IMG/VR virus record: IMGVR_UViG_3300005533_000243
Coordinates: 1 to 59,845 of that record
From: a virus
DNA length: 59,845 nucleotides
Direction: 5' to 3' (one strand)
Part shown: in pieces, positions 16,084 to 23,207 of the stretch
How positions within the stretch are numbered: the first letter of the stretch is position 1
Layout of the letters: the number at the start of each line of letters is the position of its first letter
Made by a program: the position numbers and the translations under genes
Notes under the pieces: generated by a model
What the model was told of the DNA's origin: nothing
Database searches by the model: none
What the model saw: only the letters and a program-made list of their open reading frames with translations

Positions 16084-16354
16084 TCTCACTCCTCTCTTTG
16101 GGTGGCGGTGTTGGTGTAGGTGGAAGCTGTCCGAGCTCGTGCAAGCGGGCGACGACCTCGATAATCGTTTCGTAGGATTCCGGGATCACGATCCTCTTGC
16201 CGAGGAACTCCACCGATCCCTCTCGATAGACCACGTAGTCGCCTTCACGCGACTCGAGAACGAACGCGGTGTCGCTTCCGTTAGGAGCGCACCGGTAAAA
16301 GCGGCCGCTGGACGCGAGCACTTCAAAAGGGAATCCCAACAGAGGGATCGTCAT
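16067..16354 (-). CDS. Hypothetical protein
   Basis: This 95-residue protein is beta-rich in its first 60 residues (FYRCAPNGSDTAFVLESREG) and ends in a helix and a Pro/Thr-rich tail. It overlaps both neighbours in the MoxR-VWA operon (its start by ATGA). The family is not recognised. Its location suggests it may assist the VWA protein. Confidence 0.6.
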   Translation of the reverse strand: MTIPLLGFPFEVLASSGRFYRCAPNGSDTAFVLESREGDYVVYREGSVEFLGKRIVIPESYETIIEVVARLHELGQLPPTPTPPPKERSENGQEA

Positions 16355-16605
16355 CCGGTGCCCTGATCTTCGGCAGGCTGCTCTTCCGGAATGTCGTCGG
16401 CCAGCAGGATCTCTTCCTGCGGCGTGAACATATCTTCGGTGAACAGCGCGACCTGCGGCTTGCTCTTGTCCTGCAAGAGCAGCGCGGTGGTGTAGATGTG
16501 CTTCGCGGCCATCTTGGCGGCGGTCAGCATCTGCTTGTCCTTCTCCTCCTTCGTGTCGGCGTCACGATGGTCGAAGCGGACTTGGATGGTGAGCGTGTTG
16601 CTCAT
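16351..16605 (-). CDS. Hypothetical protein
   Basis: This 84-residue protein has an N-terminal beta strand (LTIQVRFDHR), a central helix rich in Lys and Ala and an acidic tail. The start follows GGAGGTAACCC, which belongs to the palindrome at 16608. It overlaps the 16067 gene by ATGA. Function unknown. Confidence 0.6.
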   Translation of the reverse strand: MSNTLTIQVRFDHRDADTKEEKDKQMLTAAKMAAKHIYTTALLLQDKSKPQVALFTEDMFTPQEEILLADDIPEEQPAEDQGTG

Positions 16606-17144
16606 GGGTTACCTCCAGGGGTTACTCCGAGAATGATGCGAAAGACGGGATTGGTGCGGCACGCTTCGCGCCACGCGTGGAAGACTTTCGTGCCCTCTTC
16701 ATCGAAGAACACGAAGGTCCAATTGCCCTTGCGCTCGATGCGGGAAACGCCTTCTTCGGCTTGCTCCCCCCGCCGAACTACTTTGCTGACCAACAGAAGC
16801 GACGACACCAACTGCTGTGATCTCTTGCTGCGGCGTACGTCCATCGTGATCAAAGGAATTTCCCGCCAAGTTTGCGTGGCCTCATCCCACCGGCTGCGAG
16901 CCTCTTCCTCGGCGAACGGCCGAATGCGATCGGACTTCGAGGCGAGCTCTTTGAACTCATCGCGAAGCGATGATCCAATCTGGTGCAACAATCCGGCGGC
17001 CTCTTTGCTGATGTAGACGATCCCGTCTTTTTCGAAGCCATCGAAGGCCGCTTGAATTGCAGCGGCGCCGGCGTCGATAAGCCGTCCTGCTTCCTCGTGC
17101 TGCTTGCGCACCTCGAGGATCTTTTCCCTGATGTGTGGGTGCAC
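16602..17144 (-). CDS. Hypothetical protein
   Basis: This 180-residue helical protein starts with GTG (MHPHIREKILEVRKQ). GGAGG from the palindrome at 17150 lies nine bases upstream. Its C-terminal residues (LGVTPGGNP) are encoded by the palindrome at 16608, so that repeat is both coding and the leader of the next gene. It lies between MoxR and VWA genes. The family is not recognised. Confidence 0.6.
   Translation of the reverse strand: MHPHIREKILEVRKQHEEAGRLIDAGAAAIQAAFDGFEKDGIVYISKEAAGLLHQIGSSLRDEFKELASKSDRIRPFAEEEARSRWDEATQTWREIPLITMDVRRSKRSQQLVSSLLLVSKVVRRGEQAEEGVSRIERKGNWTFVFFDEEGTKVFHAWREACRTNPVFRIILGVTPGGNP
16608..16625. repeat. GTWACC palindrome over ribosome-binding site
   Basis: GTTACC-TCCAGG-GGTTAC, just before the ATG of the 16351 gene and within the last codons of the 16602 gene. 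Confidence 0.8.
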
Positions 17145-17149
17145 GGTGG

Positions 17150-17166
17150 GTTACCTCCAAGGTAAA
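17150..17166. repeat. GTWACC palindrome over ribosome-binding site
   Basis: GTTACC-TCCAA-GGTAAA, upstream of the GTG of the 16602 gene. The second arm has one mismatch. Confidence 0.7.
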
Positions 17167-17168
17167 GG

Positions 17169-17213
17169 GCCGGGCTCGCCGCTCGCGGGGGCGGGGGACG
17201 CGACGAGCCCGGC
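17169..17213 (-). terminator. GC-rich hairpin downstream of MoxR gene
   Basis: GCCGGGCTCG (17169-17178) and CGAGCCCGGC (17204-17213) form a perfect 10-bp stem around a GC-rich 25-base loop. On the minus strand it is followed only by CCTTTACC, so it may attenuate rather than fully stop transcription from the MoxR gene. Confidence 0.5.
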
Positions 17214-17232
17214 AGGCGTATCTTCGGTGCGA

Positions 17233-18303
17233 TTACTTCGCGCCGGAGATGGCCGCCATCAGTGAGCTGTTCTCCATGCACCACTTCTGCATCGCAGGCG
17301 TGGAGACCAGCGAGATGTCCTTCTTGCACGCGGCCTTCGCGAAGGTGACGCTGAATTCCTTCGGCATCCGTTCGACGTACTTGATGACGGGAACGATGTC
17401 CTTCTGCGTGACGCGGTGCGCGAGGTTGTAACAGACGAGCATCTGGGCATCCGGTTTCGTCGGCAGCTTCGCCTTGTCCGGACCCGCGACGATCGTCTCG
17501 TACTTCGGCATCTCGCGCTCGAGCTTGACGAACGCGAAATACTGCGCTGTCGCACCCTGACCGATAATGCCTCCGACTTCCTCCATCGCGGTGGGATCGT
17601 CGGGGATGTTGCCCTTCTCGGAGATGGCTTGCAGATACCGATCCGCACCGACCAGAGACCGCGGCGTGCACCACGGCCCCTGCTTGTCAGGCACCTTGTC
17701 GGCGAACACGATCTGCGGGTTCTGGGAAGCGAACGCCACGGTGAGGGGCATCACACCGTTGTTCATCGCCCAGTCGACCCACGATTCGAGGTCGTCGGTG
17801 ACGTCGATTTCCATGCGGCGGTTGATCAGATGGTCCAGCTCCTTGGTCGAACCGGAACGATCCTCGCTGCGGTTACCCGCCATCCACACGCGCCAGCCCT
17901 TCGGCAGGCGATGCGGACCGAGGCGACCAGACAGGGCGGCCTCACCGATGATCTTCTTGACGTCGGTGTCCATCTTGTCGGCTTCGTCGACAACGACGAT
18001 CCCGCCGTCATACTGATCGAGCCGCTTGCCTTCGTCCGTCCTGAACCAGAACGGATCGGAGAACAGCGACTCCAGGTGTCCCTCGATTTCGCGCGGCATG
18101 AGATAGCCGACCGAGTCCGGCGGGTTGAGCAACGGCCCATTGATGATCACGAGGCCGAAGTTCTTACCGAGCTTCTTCGAGAGGATCGCCGGCGCTTCGG
18201 AAAAGACGGTGGTCTTTCCTCGGCCGGGCGACGACTTGAGATAGACGCAATACCCGGAGGCGTACCAGCCGGGGATGCGCTCAAGGACAGTGTTCAACTT
18301 CAT
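17233..18303 (-). CDS. MoxR-family AAA+ ATPase
   Basis: This 356-residue AAA+ ATPase has Walker A SSPGRGKTTVF near residue 25, Walker B GIVVVDEADKMD near residue 100, sensor I WMAGNRSED, and an arginine-finger region LINRRMEID. MoxR ATPases act as chaperones with VWA-domain partners, and such a partner is encoded at 14833. The ATG follows CCACCCACACTCAGGAG. A matching pair in a phage is uncommon enough to note. The substrate is unknown. Confidence 0.87.
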   Translation of the reverse strand: MKLNTVLERIPGWYASGYCVYLKSSPGRGKTTVFSEAPAILSKKLGKNFGLVIINGPLLNPPDSVGYLMPREIEGHLESLFSDPFWFRTDEGKRLDQYDGGIVVVDEADKMDTDVKKIIGEAALSGRLGPHRLPKGWRVWMAGNRSEDRSGSTKELDHLINRRMEIDVTDDLESWVDWAMNNGVMPLTVAFASQNPQIVFADKVPDKQGPWCTPRSLVGADRYLQAISEKGNIPDDPTAMEEVGGIIGQGATAQYFAFVKLEREMPKYETIVAGPDKAKLPTKPDAQMLVCYNLAHRVTQKDIVPVIKYVERMPKEFSVTFAKAACKKDISLVSTPAMQKWCMENSSLMAAISGAK

Positions 18304-18619
18304 TCACGGGCTCCTGAGTGTGGGTGGGCGGGGACTTCACGCGCCGCAGGTGGGGCGGACGCGTAAACGGAATGCGGCGGACGGGCTGCACCAGCTCGAT
18401 CTTGCCGGCTGAATTCGTCTCGACGGCGAGGCGCGCGCGCCGCGTCTTGATGACGAGCGACTGCTCGCTCTTGGTGAGCTTGTCGAAAAAGTCGCGGTCG
18501 ACGCGGAGGACGTTCAGCGACTTGTCGAGCACGGCGACAGTGCTAGTGCCCAGCGATCCATCCGTTACGAAGCGGACCACCCGCGGCGGCCCGTCGTCGG
18601 GCATCATGGAGAAGTTCAT
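18281..18619 (-). CDS. Hypothetical protein
   Basis: This 112-residue protein (MNFSMMPDDGPPRVVRF) has a beta-rich first half and a basic, Pro-rich C-terminus that overlaps the start of the MoxR gene by 23 bases. The start follows CGAGGTAACG from the palindrome at 18621. The family is not recognised. Confidence 0.55.
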   Translation of the reverse strand: MNFSMMPDDGPPRVVRFVTDGSLGTSTVAVLDKSLNVLRVDRDFFDKLTKSEQSLVIKTRRARLAVETNSAGKIELVQPVRRIPFTRPPHLRRVKSPPTHTQEPVNEVEHCP

Positions 18620-18620
18620 C

Positions 18621-18638
18621 GTTACCTCGTGGGGTTAC
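18621..18638. repeat. GTWACC palindrome at start/stop junction
   Basis: GTTACC-TCGTGG-GGTTAC. It contains the TAA of the upstream kinase gene and the GAGG for the 18281 gene. Confidence 0.8.
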
Positions 18639-19177
18639 GCGGCCTTGGATCTCTTCAGCTCACGGACAAACTTGCGGACGTCGCCGACGAATTCCTTCAG
18701 CGATCCGAAATTCTGGATCGTGTAGTCGGCGGGGAAGTTCATCAGCTCGCTGGGATGCGACGACTTCGGAAACAGTTCCGGCCGGTCGATCCGCAAAATG
18801 AAACCGCCCGCGGCTTTGATGGCGCGGGCTTCATTCTCAAATCGGCAATCCTCGGCGACGACATGCAGCTTGGACGGCAGCATCTGGCACGAACGCTTCC
18901 ATGCATTGATCCAGAGGTCGGGATGGATCATGTCGCGGCCCCACTCGGAGCCGAGCGTTTGCATCGCGTGCCGCGGAGTGCGGCCGCCGAGCAACGCGCA
19001 TGGCGTTTCTTTCAGCGAGCCTTCTATCTCTTCGTCGTTGAGGCCGAGAGCACGCATCATGTTCTTGAACGGCGCGGCGAAGCGCACGCGCGCAAAGCCC
19101 AGCTCTTCGAATTCGACGGCGGCCGTGCTCTTGCCGGCGCCAATCTTTCCGGTGATGCCGATGACGAGACGTTTCAT
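18635..19177 (-). CDS. Deoxynucleoside monophosphate kinase-like protein
   Basis: This 180-residue P-loop kinase has a Walker A GKIGAGKSTAA at residues 10-20, then FAAPFKNMMRAL, a central PRHAMQTLGSEWGR of the type seen in phage dNMP kinases, and AEDCRFENEARAIK. Enzymes of this family convert dNMPs to dNDPs for phage DNA synthesis. It is full length for the family. With the HD hydrolase at 2637 it suggests active dNTP pool control. Confidence 0.85.
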   Translation of the reverse strand: MKRLVIGITGKIGAGKSTAAVEFEELGFARVRFAAPFKNMMRALGLNDEEIEGSLKETPCALLGGRTPRHAMQTLGSEWGRDMIHPDLWINAWKRSCQMLPSKLHVVAEDCRFENEARAIKAAGGFILRIDRPELFPKSSHPSELMNFPADYTIQNFGSLKEFVGDVRKFVRELKRSKAA

Positions 19178-19211
19178 TGATCGCTTTCTTGCAGGTGGAA
19201 GACATGCGCCA

Positions 19212-19229
19212 GTAACCCCGCAGGGTTAC
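19212..19229. repeat. GTWACC palindrome, perfect
   Basis: GTAACC-CCGCAG-GGTTAC lies in the 84-base gap upstream of the dNMP kinase start. It is the clearest purely intergenic copy. Confidence 0.8.
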
Positions 19230-19261
19230 GCGGGGGTCACATTTCAAAATCGTTCAGGAAT

Positions 19262-19390
19262 TTATTTCTGTTCGGCGGCGCGCTCGTGCGCGAGTTTCGC
19301 CAACGCCAAGAGCAGGCCAGCGATCTTCTCCAGCGAGCGCCAGATAAAGAGGAGCAGAAGCGCGACGACGATGAGTGTGGCGGTCAGCAT
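19262..19390 (-). CDS. 42-residue membrane protein
   Basis: MLTATLIVVALLLLFIWRS begins a single hydrophobic segment followed by a short amphipathic helix (LEKIAGLLLALAKLAH) and a charged end. GAGGAG lies seven bases before the ATG. The longer frame upstream is rejected because it overlaps the nuclease gene. It is probably an inner-membrane micro-protein of unknown role. Confidence 0.65.
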   Translation of the reverse strand: MLTATLIVVALLLLFIWRSLEKIAGLLLALAKLAHERAAEQK

Positions 19391-19398
19391 GATGCTCC

Positions 19399-19806
19399 TC
19401 AGCAGTAGGGTTTCTGGATAAGCCGACGGCGCGCGCCATCCGGCTCGATCTGGTGATACTTGCCGCCGGAATAGTGCGCGCAATCGAGCGCGAACCCGCG
19501 GCGGATGATCTCTGCGTTGATCTCGATACCGTGCGAGGTAACGCAGGTGCCGACCACGCGATTGTACGACCAACCAGACCACTTGCAGGTCACGCGGTCG
19601 TTGCCGATGATTTCGATGAGCGCGTCTCGCGCCGCCGGCCCGTTCGGCTCGTCCAGCTCCTCGGCGTCAACGCCCTGGAGGCGGACGCTTTGGCCTTGCA
19701 CGCGGATGGTGTCGCCATCGTGGACGCGTGCGTATCCCGATAGCGTGCCGGATTGCGCGATCGTGAGTGCGCACAACCCCAGCCACTTGCATATGATCGG
19801 CGTCAT
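19399..19806 (-). CDS. Exported thermonuclease-like (SNase) protein
   Basis: This 135-residue protein has a signal-like N-terminus (MTPIICKWLGLCALTIAQS) followed by a staphylococcal-nuclease fold: ARVHDGDTIRVQGQSVRLQGVDAEELDEP, AARDALIEIIG and a C-terminal INAEIIRRGFAL. The paired Arg and Glu of the first block match the SNase active site. It probably cuts nucleic acid in the periplasm, which could help superinfection exclusion or nucleotide scavenging. Its start overlaps the upstream stop by four bases. Confidence 0.82.
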   Translation of the reverse strand: MTPIICKWLGLCALTIAQSGTLSGYARVHDGDTIRVQGQSVRLQGVDAEELDEPNGPAARDALIEIIGNDRVTCKWSGWSYNRVVGTCVTSHGIEINAEIIRRGFALDCAHYSGGKYHQIEPDGARRRLIQKPYC

Positions 19807-20108
19807 GATTTCTGTCCAATGAGCGCGAGCATCAGCTCGGCGGCCGGTCGGTCTTTGTCGAGCAATTCGAGGAACCCGCGACCCGCTTCCGTGAGGAGGT
19901 AACGCTTGCCCTTGCGCGGCCCGGCGCGCCGCATCTCGACAAGCCCGAAAGCGAGTCTGGTCTCGTTTGGATTCCAAGACGGGGATTTGGAGTAAACAGA
20001 CTTTGGAATGAACGGCAGCCGGGCGCCGCCTTCGTGTTGGCACAGCCGAAGCCACTCAACGAACTTGGTTTCCTTGCCGGCATAGAAGAGCTTCGGGACG
20101 CCCTTCAT
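19803..20108 (-). CDS. Hypothetical protein, possible winged helix
   Basis: This 101-residue basic protein contains KRYLLTEAGRGFLELLDKD, which resembles the wing and following helix of small winged-helix proteins. That resemblance is weak. The start follows GAGGTTACGAA from the palindrome at 20112. It overlaps the SNase gene by four bases. Confidence 0.55.
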   Translation of the reverse strand: MKGVPKLFYAGKETKFVEWLRLCQHEGGARLPFIPKSVYSKSPSWNPNETRLAFGLVEMRRAGPRKGKRYLLTEAGRGFLELLDKDRPAAELMLALIGQKS

Positions 20109-20452
20109 TTCGTAACCTCGTCAGGTAACTTCGGCACGCGGCCCATCCAGGGCTCAGGCTTGATCGCCCGCATCCAGTCGACGAACGACGGGATATGTCC
20201 GAAGTCCTCTTGAACGTGCTGCTCGCCAACCCACCGAGTCGGTACTTCGCGGCCGGTGCTGATCTTCACGATCGGTCCAAAGAGCTGCACGCAGAGCATG
20301 ATGCCCTCGGCGTGATGGCGCAGCGCGCGATGTCGAAAGTCGCAACTGATCGCCTTCGATCCGTCGAACCATTGGTGGATGTGCAGGTAATCTTCCGGCG
20401 TTCCACCCCACTTCTTCGCGCTCGACCTCGCGTGGTGATAGGGGTCAGCCAT
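20105..20452 (-). CDS. DUF6915-like protein
   Basis: This 115-residue protein begins MADPYHHARSSAKKWGG and contains HQWFDGSKA, CDFRHRALRHHAEG and WVGEQHVQEDFGHIPS. This pattern matches a family of small phage and bacterial proteins that I recall as DUF6915. The many conserved His residues suggest metal binding. Function unknown. Its last codons (DEVTK) are encoded by the palindrome at 20112. Confidence 0.65.
   Translation of the reverse strand: MADPYHHARSSAKKWGGTPEDYLHIHQWFDGSKAISCDFRHRALRHHAEGIMLCVQLFGPIVKISTGREVPTRWVGEQHVQEDFGHIPSFVDWMRAIKPEPWMGRVPKLPDEVTK
20112..20129. repeat. GTWACC palindrome over ribosome-binding site
   Basis: GTAACC-TCGTCA-GGTAAC lies three bases upstream of the ATG of the 19803 gene and inside the end of the 20105 gene. 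Confidence 0.75.
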
Positions 20453-20871
20453 TTTTCTTCCGCTGCCGGCTGCGGACCTTGTTGCCCGTCGAGTAATCCC
20501 AATGGGAATGCTTGGAGTCGGTGAACCGCTCGTTCATTTCGAGCAGCACCTGGCCGGTGTCCGCGACGACTTCGACCCGGCCAAAGCCACCATCGTTGTT
20601 GTACCAGTCGATCCCCGGCCGGTTGATGATCGCGTAAACGAATTCCTCGATCGCTTCCCGCAGCGGCATTCGGGCTCGGCTGCCGTCGGAAATCAGGCGT
20701 TCGAAAAATAACCCGTCAAGGTTACCTTCCGTCAGACCCTCGACCAGGAAGTCGCTGATCTGGCCGCTATCGCCGGCGCCATCGAAGTCGACGACCAGCT
20801 TGGTGATGCCATGCTTCTTCATGACGTCGATAAGCAGCTCATCGTTGTCGAAAGTATTTTTCGTTGGCCAT
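20445..20871 (-). CDS. DUF6878-like protein with apparent frameshift at start
   Basis: The main frame encodes ITKLVVDFDGAGDSGQISDF, typical of a family I recall as DUF6878, and runs to KVRSRQRKKNG. No good start lies in this frame. The ATG at 20871 has GGAG eight bases upstream but is one base out of frame and stops after 10 codons. If the run of five A (minus strand, 20857-20861) were six, the protein would read MANEKNTFDNDELLID and continue in frame. It is either a sequencing or assembly error, a true mutation, or programmed slippage. About 142 residues when corrected. Confidence 0.6.
20709..20726. repeat. GTWACC palindrome, degenerate
   Basis: ATAACC-CGTCAA-GGTTAC, inside the DUF6878-like gene. 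The first arm has one mismatch. Confidence 0.5.
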
Positions 20872-20896
20872 GGTGGTGGCTCCAAGGTGTGGGTGG

Positions 20897-21205
20897 TCAG
20901 TCGAGGTGGAAGAACCAGCGAACGTGTTGCTTGAGGGTTTTCCACAGGCGGCGGCGCGCACGCGCGCGGAGATATTTGATGTACCAATCGTTCGGCGCCG
21001 GCGTCGTGTCGAACTTGTCGAGGAAGCCGCCCAGCTCTTCCATCATCGCGCGCCAGTAAATTTGCTTGCTGCGGGCGGCGTTCGTTTGCGGAAACCCGAC
21101 ATTGCCGTTCCCCAATCGAACCGGCAGCTCGACGTCCATCCAGATGTCGGCATCGGTCACACCGTGCGCATCCAGCTTCTTCTTGATCGCCTCGACATAG
21201 TTCAT
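20897..21205 (-). CDS. Hypothetical protein
   Basis: This 102-residue protein (MNYVEAIKKKLDAHG) has an N-terminal helix, a central region with VELPVRLGNGNVGFP and a very basic C-terminal helix (YLRARARRRLWKTLKQH). The basic tail could bind nucleic acid. The family is not recognised. Confidence 0.6.
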   Translation of the reverse strand: MNYVEAIKKKLDAHGVTDADIWMDVELPVRLGNGNVGFPQTNAARSKQIYWRAMMEELGGFLDKFDTTPAPNDWYIKYLRARARRRLWKTLKQHVRWFFHLD

Positions 21206-21250
21206 GGGCTCACCCCTGCGCGCAGCGTCGCGCGTTTGAGTATCGCGTGG

Positions 21251-21268
21251 GTAACCTTGCGGGGTTAC
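21251..21268. repeat. GTWACC palindrome, perfect, at a stop codon
   Basis: GTAACC-TTGCGG-GGTTAC. It contains the TAA of the 21265 gene. Confidence 0.8.
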
Positions 21269-21597
21269 TCGGCGGAATTTTTCAGGCGGTCTAGCTTCTT
21301 CTGAAGCGACCGGATAAGCCCGTCGTTCAGATCGAGCGTGCGATCCTGCCTGAACTTGTGGTGTGGATGTTCCGGCACTGGGCCGGCTTCCAGTCGGCGA
21401 TTTCGGTCGCGCAAATACTTGATGCGTTGTTCGAGCGCCGCGATTTCGACGGCTGTATTTGCCGGCTTTGGTTCGGGCGTTTTTGGTTCGTGAGTGCGCG
21501 CCACTTCGATCGGCGCTTCTCGCACCTCGCCACGCTTGCGTTTCAGAAAATCGGGAATCTCCAGCTCGGCGTATTCGTCCTTATTTTCTTCGTCCAC
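21265..21597 (-). CDS. Hypothetical coiled-coil protein
   Basis: This 110-residue, highly charged protein has an acidic N-terminus, a Pro/Glu/Lys-rich linker (THEPKTPEPKPAN) and a coiled coil (IAALEQRIKYLRDRNRRL). It contains one of the GCGCACTCAC motif copies. No function can be assigned. It overlaps the 21581 gene by 17 bases. Confidence 0.55.
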   Translation of the reverse strand: MDEENKDEYAELEIPDFLKRKRGEVREAPIEVARTHEPKTPEPKPANTAVEIAALEQRIKYLRDRNRRLEAGPVPEHPHHKFRQDRTLDLNDGLIRSLQKKLDRLKNSAE

Positions 21598-21874
21598 GTT
21601 TCTTCCAACGCTCCAATAGATCGTAGATCACCGCCTGCGCTTCCACGGCGTCCAAACACACGGACAGATCAGTGCCCTTGTTCGGCCAGCCGAACTTCTC
21701 GCTGCTGTCGAAACCGACGATGCAATACTTGGTGCCGTTTTTGCTTCGCCAAACCATCATGTGGTCGGCGCGGCGACCGCCAAACTTGTTGTCGGTCAGT
21801 GGTGCCCAATGTGTCCACTCCACGCGACCCGGTGGAAGTTCAGCGTCTCGCCAGTCGAGATGCTCCAGTTTCAT
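21581..21874 (-). CDS. Small paralogous family protein, member a
   Basis: This 97-residue protein starts MKLEHLDWRD and ends with CLDAVEAQAVIYDLLERW and a basic tail. The C-terminal D-x3-AQ-x2-(L/I) signature is shared with the proteins at 22175, 22726, 22983 and 23456. The middle is beta-rich (MMVWRSKNGTKYCIVGF). The start follows the stop of the 29-residue ORF within two bases. Function unknown. Confidence 0.65.
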   Translation of the reverse strand: MKLEHLDWRDAELPPGRVEWTHWAPLTDNKFGGRRADHMMVWRSKNGTKYCIVGFDSSEKFGWPNKGTDLSVCLDAVEAQAVIYDLLERWKKRGRRK

Positions 21875-21875
21875 C

Positions 21876-21965
21876 TCACCACCAGACCATCGAATGACCC
21901 AATAGCCAGGCGACGTAACCCAGCGAGGTTACCGCGGCGGCGTAGGCAGCGAGTGGAGTGAGCAT
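21876..21965 (-). CDS. 29-residue membrane micro-protein (putative)
   Basis: The frame reads MLTPLAAYAAAVTSLGYVAW and continues hydrophobic to a stop two bases before the next gene start. It would be a single membrane helix. The codons for VTSLGY are the palindrome at 21915. The Shine-Dalgarno is weak, so expression is uncertain. Confidence 0.4.
   Translation of the reverse strand: MLTPLAAYAAAVTSLGYVAWLLGHSMVWW
21915..21932. repeat. GTWACC palindrome, perfect
   Basis: GTAACC-CAGCGA-GGTTAC, about 40 bases upstream of the 21581 gene start. The centre CAGCGA is the same as at 6258. Confidence 0.8.
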
Positions 21966-21999
21966 CAGCGGGGTTCCGTGATTTCGTGGTTCGGTGGTG

Positions 22000-22230
22000 T
22001 TATTTGGTAGGCTTCTTCGATCGGCGCTTCTTCTTGATCTTGCCTTGCGCGCGGAGTTCGCAGAGGGTTTCGAACCTATGATCGCTGACCAGCTCGTTCC
22101 ACCCCTCGCCGATTTCGAGTTTCTCGATCGCCTTTAGGTGCGGTATCCAGTCTTTCTCCGTGCCGACAAAGAGTTTACATTTCGCCTTGCCGAAAAGCGT
22201 TGAGCAGCAGTTGCGCTTCGAGCGGGTCAC
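22000..22230 (-). CDS. Hypothetical basic protein
   Basis: This 76-residue protein starts with GTG inside the 22175 gene (overlap of 56 bases) because no ATG, GTG or TTG occurs closer. It has KDWIPHLKAIEKLEIGEGW and a Lys/Arg-rich end (KIKKKRRSKKPTK), which suggests nucleic-acid binding. The start is uncertain. The family is not recognised. Confidence 0.5.
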   Translation of the reverse strand: MTRSKRNCCSTLFGKAKCKLFVGTEKDWIPHLKAIEKLEIGEGWNELVSDHRFETLCELRAQGKIKKKRRSKKPTK

Positions 22231-22438
22231 GATCGTACCATTCTAGCGTTTGGAGTTTGGGCCGCGTGTAGATGACCGTCATAGCGTGCGGCGAGTAATT
22301 CGTGCGCATGAACTCAATGCGCGCGCCGTCAGCGCGGTTCACGCAGGCTTTTTCGACAACCAATCTCGGCGTGCCGCCCGGTGGTCGATGGCACGGCAAA
22401 AACTTCAAATCGCCAATCGTGAGTGCGCGCCTACTCAT
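22175..22438 (-). CDS. Small paralogous family protein, member b
   Basis: This 87-residue protein ends with WYDRDPLEAQLLLNAFRQ, matching the D-x3-AQ-x2-L signature of its neighbours. The body has beta-strand-like stretches (ARIEFMRTNY, MTVIYTRP). The first codons contain a copy of the GCGCACTCAC motif. It overlaps the 22431 gene by eight bases. Function unknown. Confidence 0.65.
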   Translation of the reverse strand: MSRRALTIGDLKFLPCHRPPGGTPRLVVEKACVNRADGARIEFMRTNYSPHAMTVIYTRPKLQTLEWYDRDPLEAQLLLNAFRQGEM

Positions 22439-22748
22439 CGAGCGGCAGTCCCAACAGCGAGGCCGTCTCGGCGTCGAGCTGCAAGCCAGGTCCGTTGTTC
22501 GCTTTCATGTGCTCGGCCATGCGGAACAGTTGCTCGCACTTGAACATGGCGTTGCCGTTATGCAGCGCGAACTTCGGGTCGGAGTTGGCCTTGCGGAGCG
22601 CGTCGCGCGCGATCGCGCGCCACGAGCGCGGCTGCGCCATGCGCCGGCGAGCCTCGTCCTTGATCGCTCTCCAGCGACCACGACCTAGGGCTTCGATCTG
22701 CGCCTGTGCGGCGCGCATGATTTCGTCAGGCGGCACTATGCGGGTCAT
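22431..22748 (-). CDS. Hypothetical helical protein
   Basis: This 105-residue helical, Arg-rich protein (MTRIVPPDEIMRAAQAQ) interrupts the paralogous array. It starts one base after the palindrome at 22750, using its GAGG, and overlaps the 22726 gene by 23 bases. The family is not recognised. Confidence 0.6.
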   Translation of the reverse strand: MTRIVPPDEIMRAAQAQIEALGRGRWRAIKDEARRRMAQPRSWRAIARDALRKANSDPKFALHNGNAMFKCEQLFRMAEHMKANNGPGLQLDAETASLLGLPLDE

Positions 22749-22986
22749 TGTTACCTCGCTGGTTACCTGTGAGTTCGATCAGGATGCACTGGGCCTGAAG
22801 TGGGTCGAGCCGCCGCCAGGTCTCTGTGACTTTGTTGTTTTTGTATCGGTAGACAAGATCGTAGAACGGTGTCGAGTTGGCTCGCATCCAAATAGAGATG
22901 TAGCCGTCGTCCGTGACCACGTGCGCGTATTTCCATAGCGAGCCATCGTCCACCGGCTCTTCCCACGGTATCTCGTCGAGCGTCAT
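22726..22986 (-). CDS. Small paralogous family protein, member c
   Basis: This 86-residue protein starts MTLDEIPWEE and has WRRLDPLQAQCILIELTG near the C-terminus. The N-terminal M-x-LDE-(I/L)-P and the C-terminal D-x3-AQ-x2-L are shared with members d and e. The middle (YISIWMRANSTPFYDLVYRY) is beta-rich. The ATG at 22986 overlaps the stop of member d by four bases. Function unknown. Confidence 0.7.
   Translation of the reverse strand: MTLDEIPWEEPVDDGSLWKYAHVVTDDGYISIWMRANSTPFYDLVYRYKNNKVTETWRRLDPLQAQCILIELTGNQRGNNDPHSAA
22750..22766. repeat. GTWACC palindrome over ribosome-binding site
   Basis: GTTACC-TCGCT-GGTTAC, with GAGGTAAC one base before the ATG of the 22431 gene. Confidence 0.8.
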
Positions 22987-23207
22987 AGCTTCGGTCTCCA
23001 CCGGGGAATGAGTTTCCACAGAACCGCCTGCGCCGTCGGAGCATCGAGGTCATCGAACCTTTTCATGCGGCCGCGACCATCGCGCTTCTGAAAATGTATC
23101 GAGTAGGCGCTATCCACGGCGCTCAATAGGATCACCAGGTAAGCGCCATGCGGCGCTTTAACCCGCGTCCATAATCCTTTCTCAAGCGGTAGATCACTAA
23201 GCAGCAC
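22983..23207 (-). CDS. Small paralogous family protein, member d
   Basis: This 74-residue protein starts with GTG (MLLSDLPLEKG) seven bases after AGGAG. The longer frame lies inside the upstream gene and is rejected. The end has DDLDAPTAQAVLWKLIP, the family signature. The middle (AYLVILLSAVDSAYSIHF) is beta-rich. It is tightly overlapped with its neighbours on both sides. Confidence 0.65.
   Translation of the reverse strand: MLLSDLPLEKGLWTRVKAPHGAYLVILLSAVDSAYSIHFQKRDGRGRMKRFDDLDAPTAQAVLWKLIPRWRPKL

Noticed and set aside
19262-19390. Toxin-antitoxin pair with its neighbour
   Set aside because: The small hydrophobic protein resembles type I toxins in size, but no antisense RNA or antitoxin-like gene is visible beside it.
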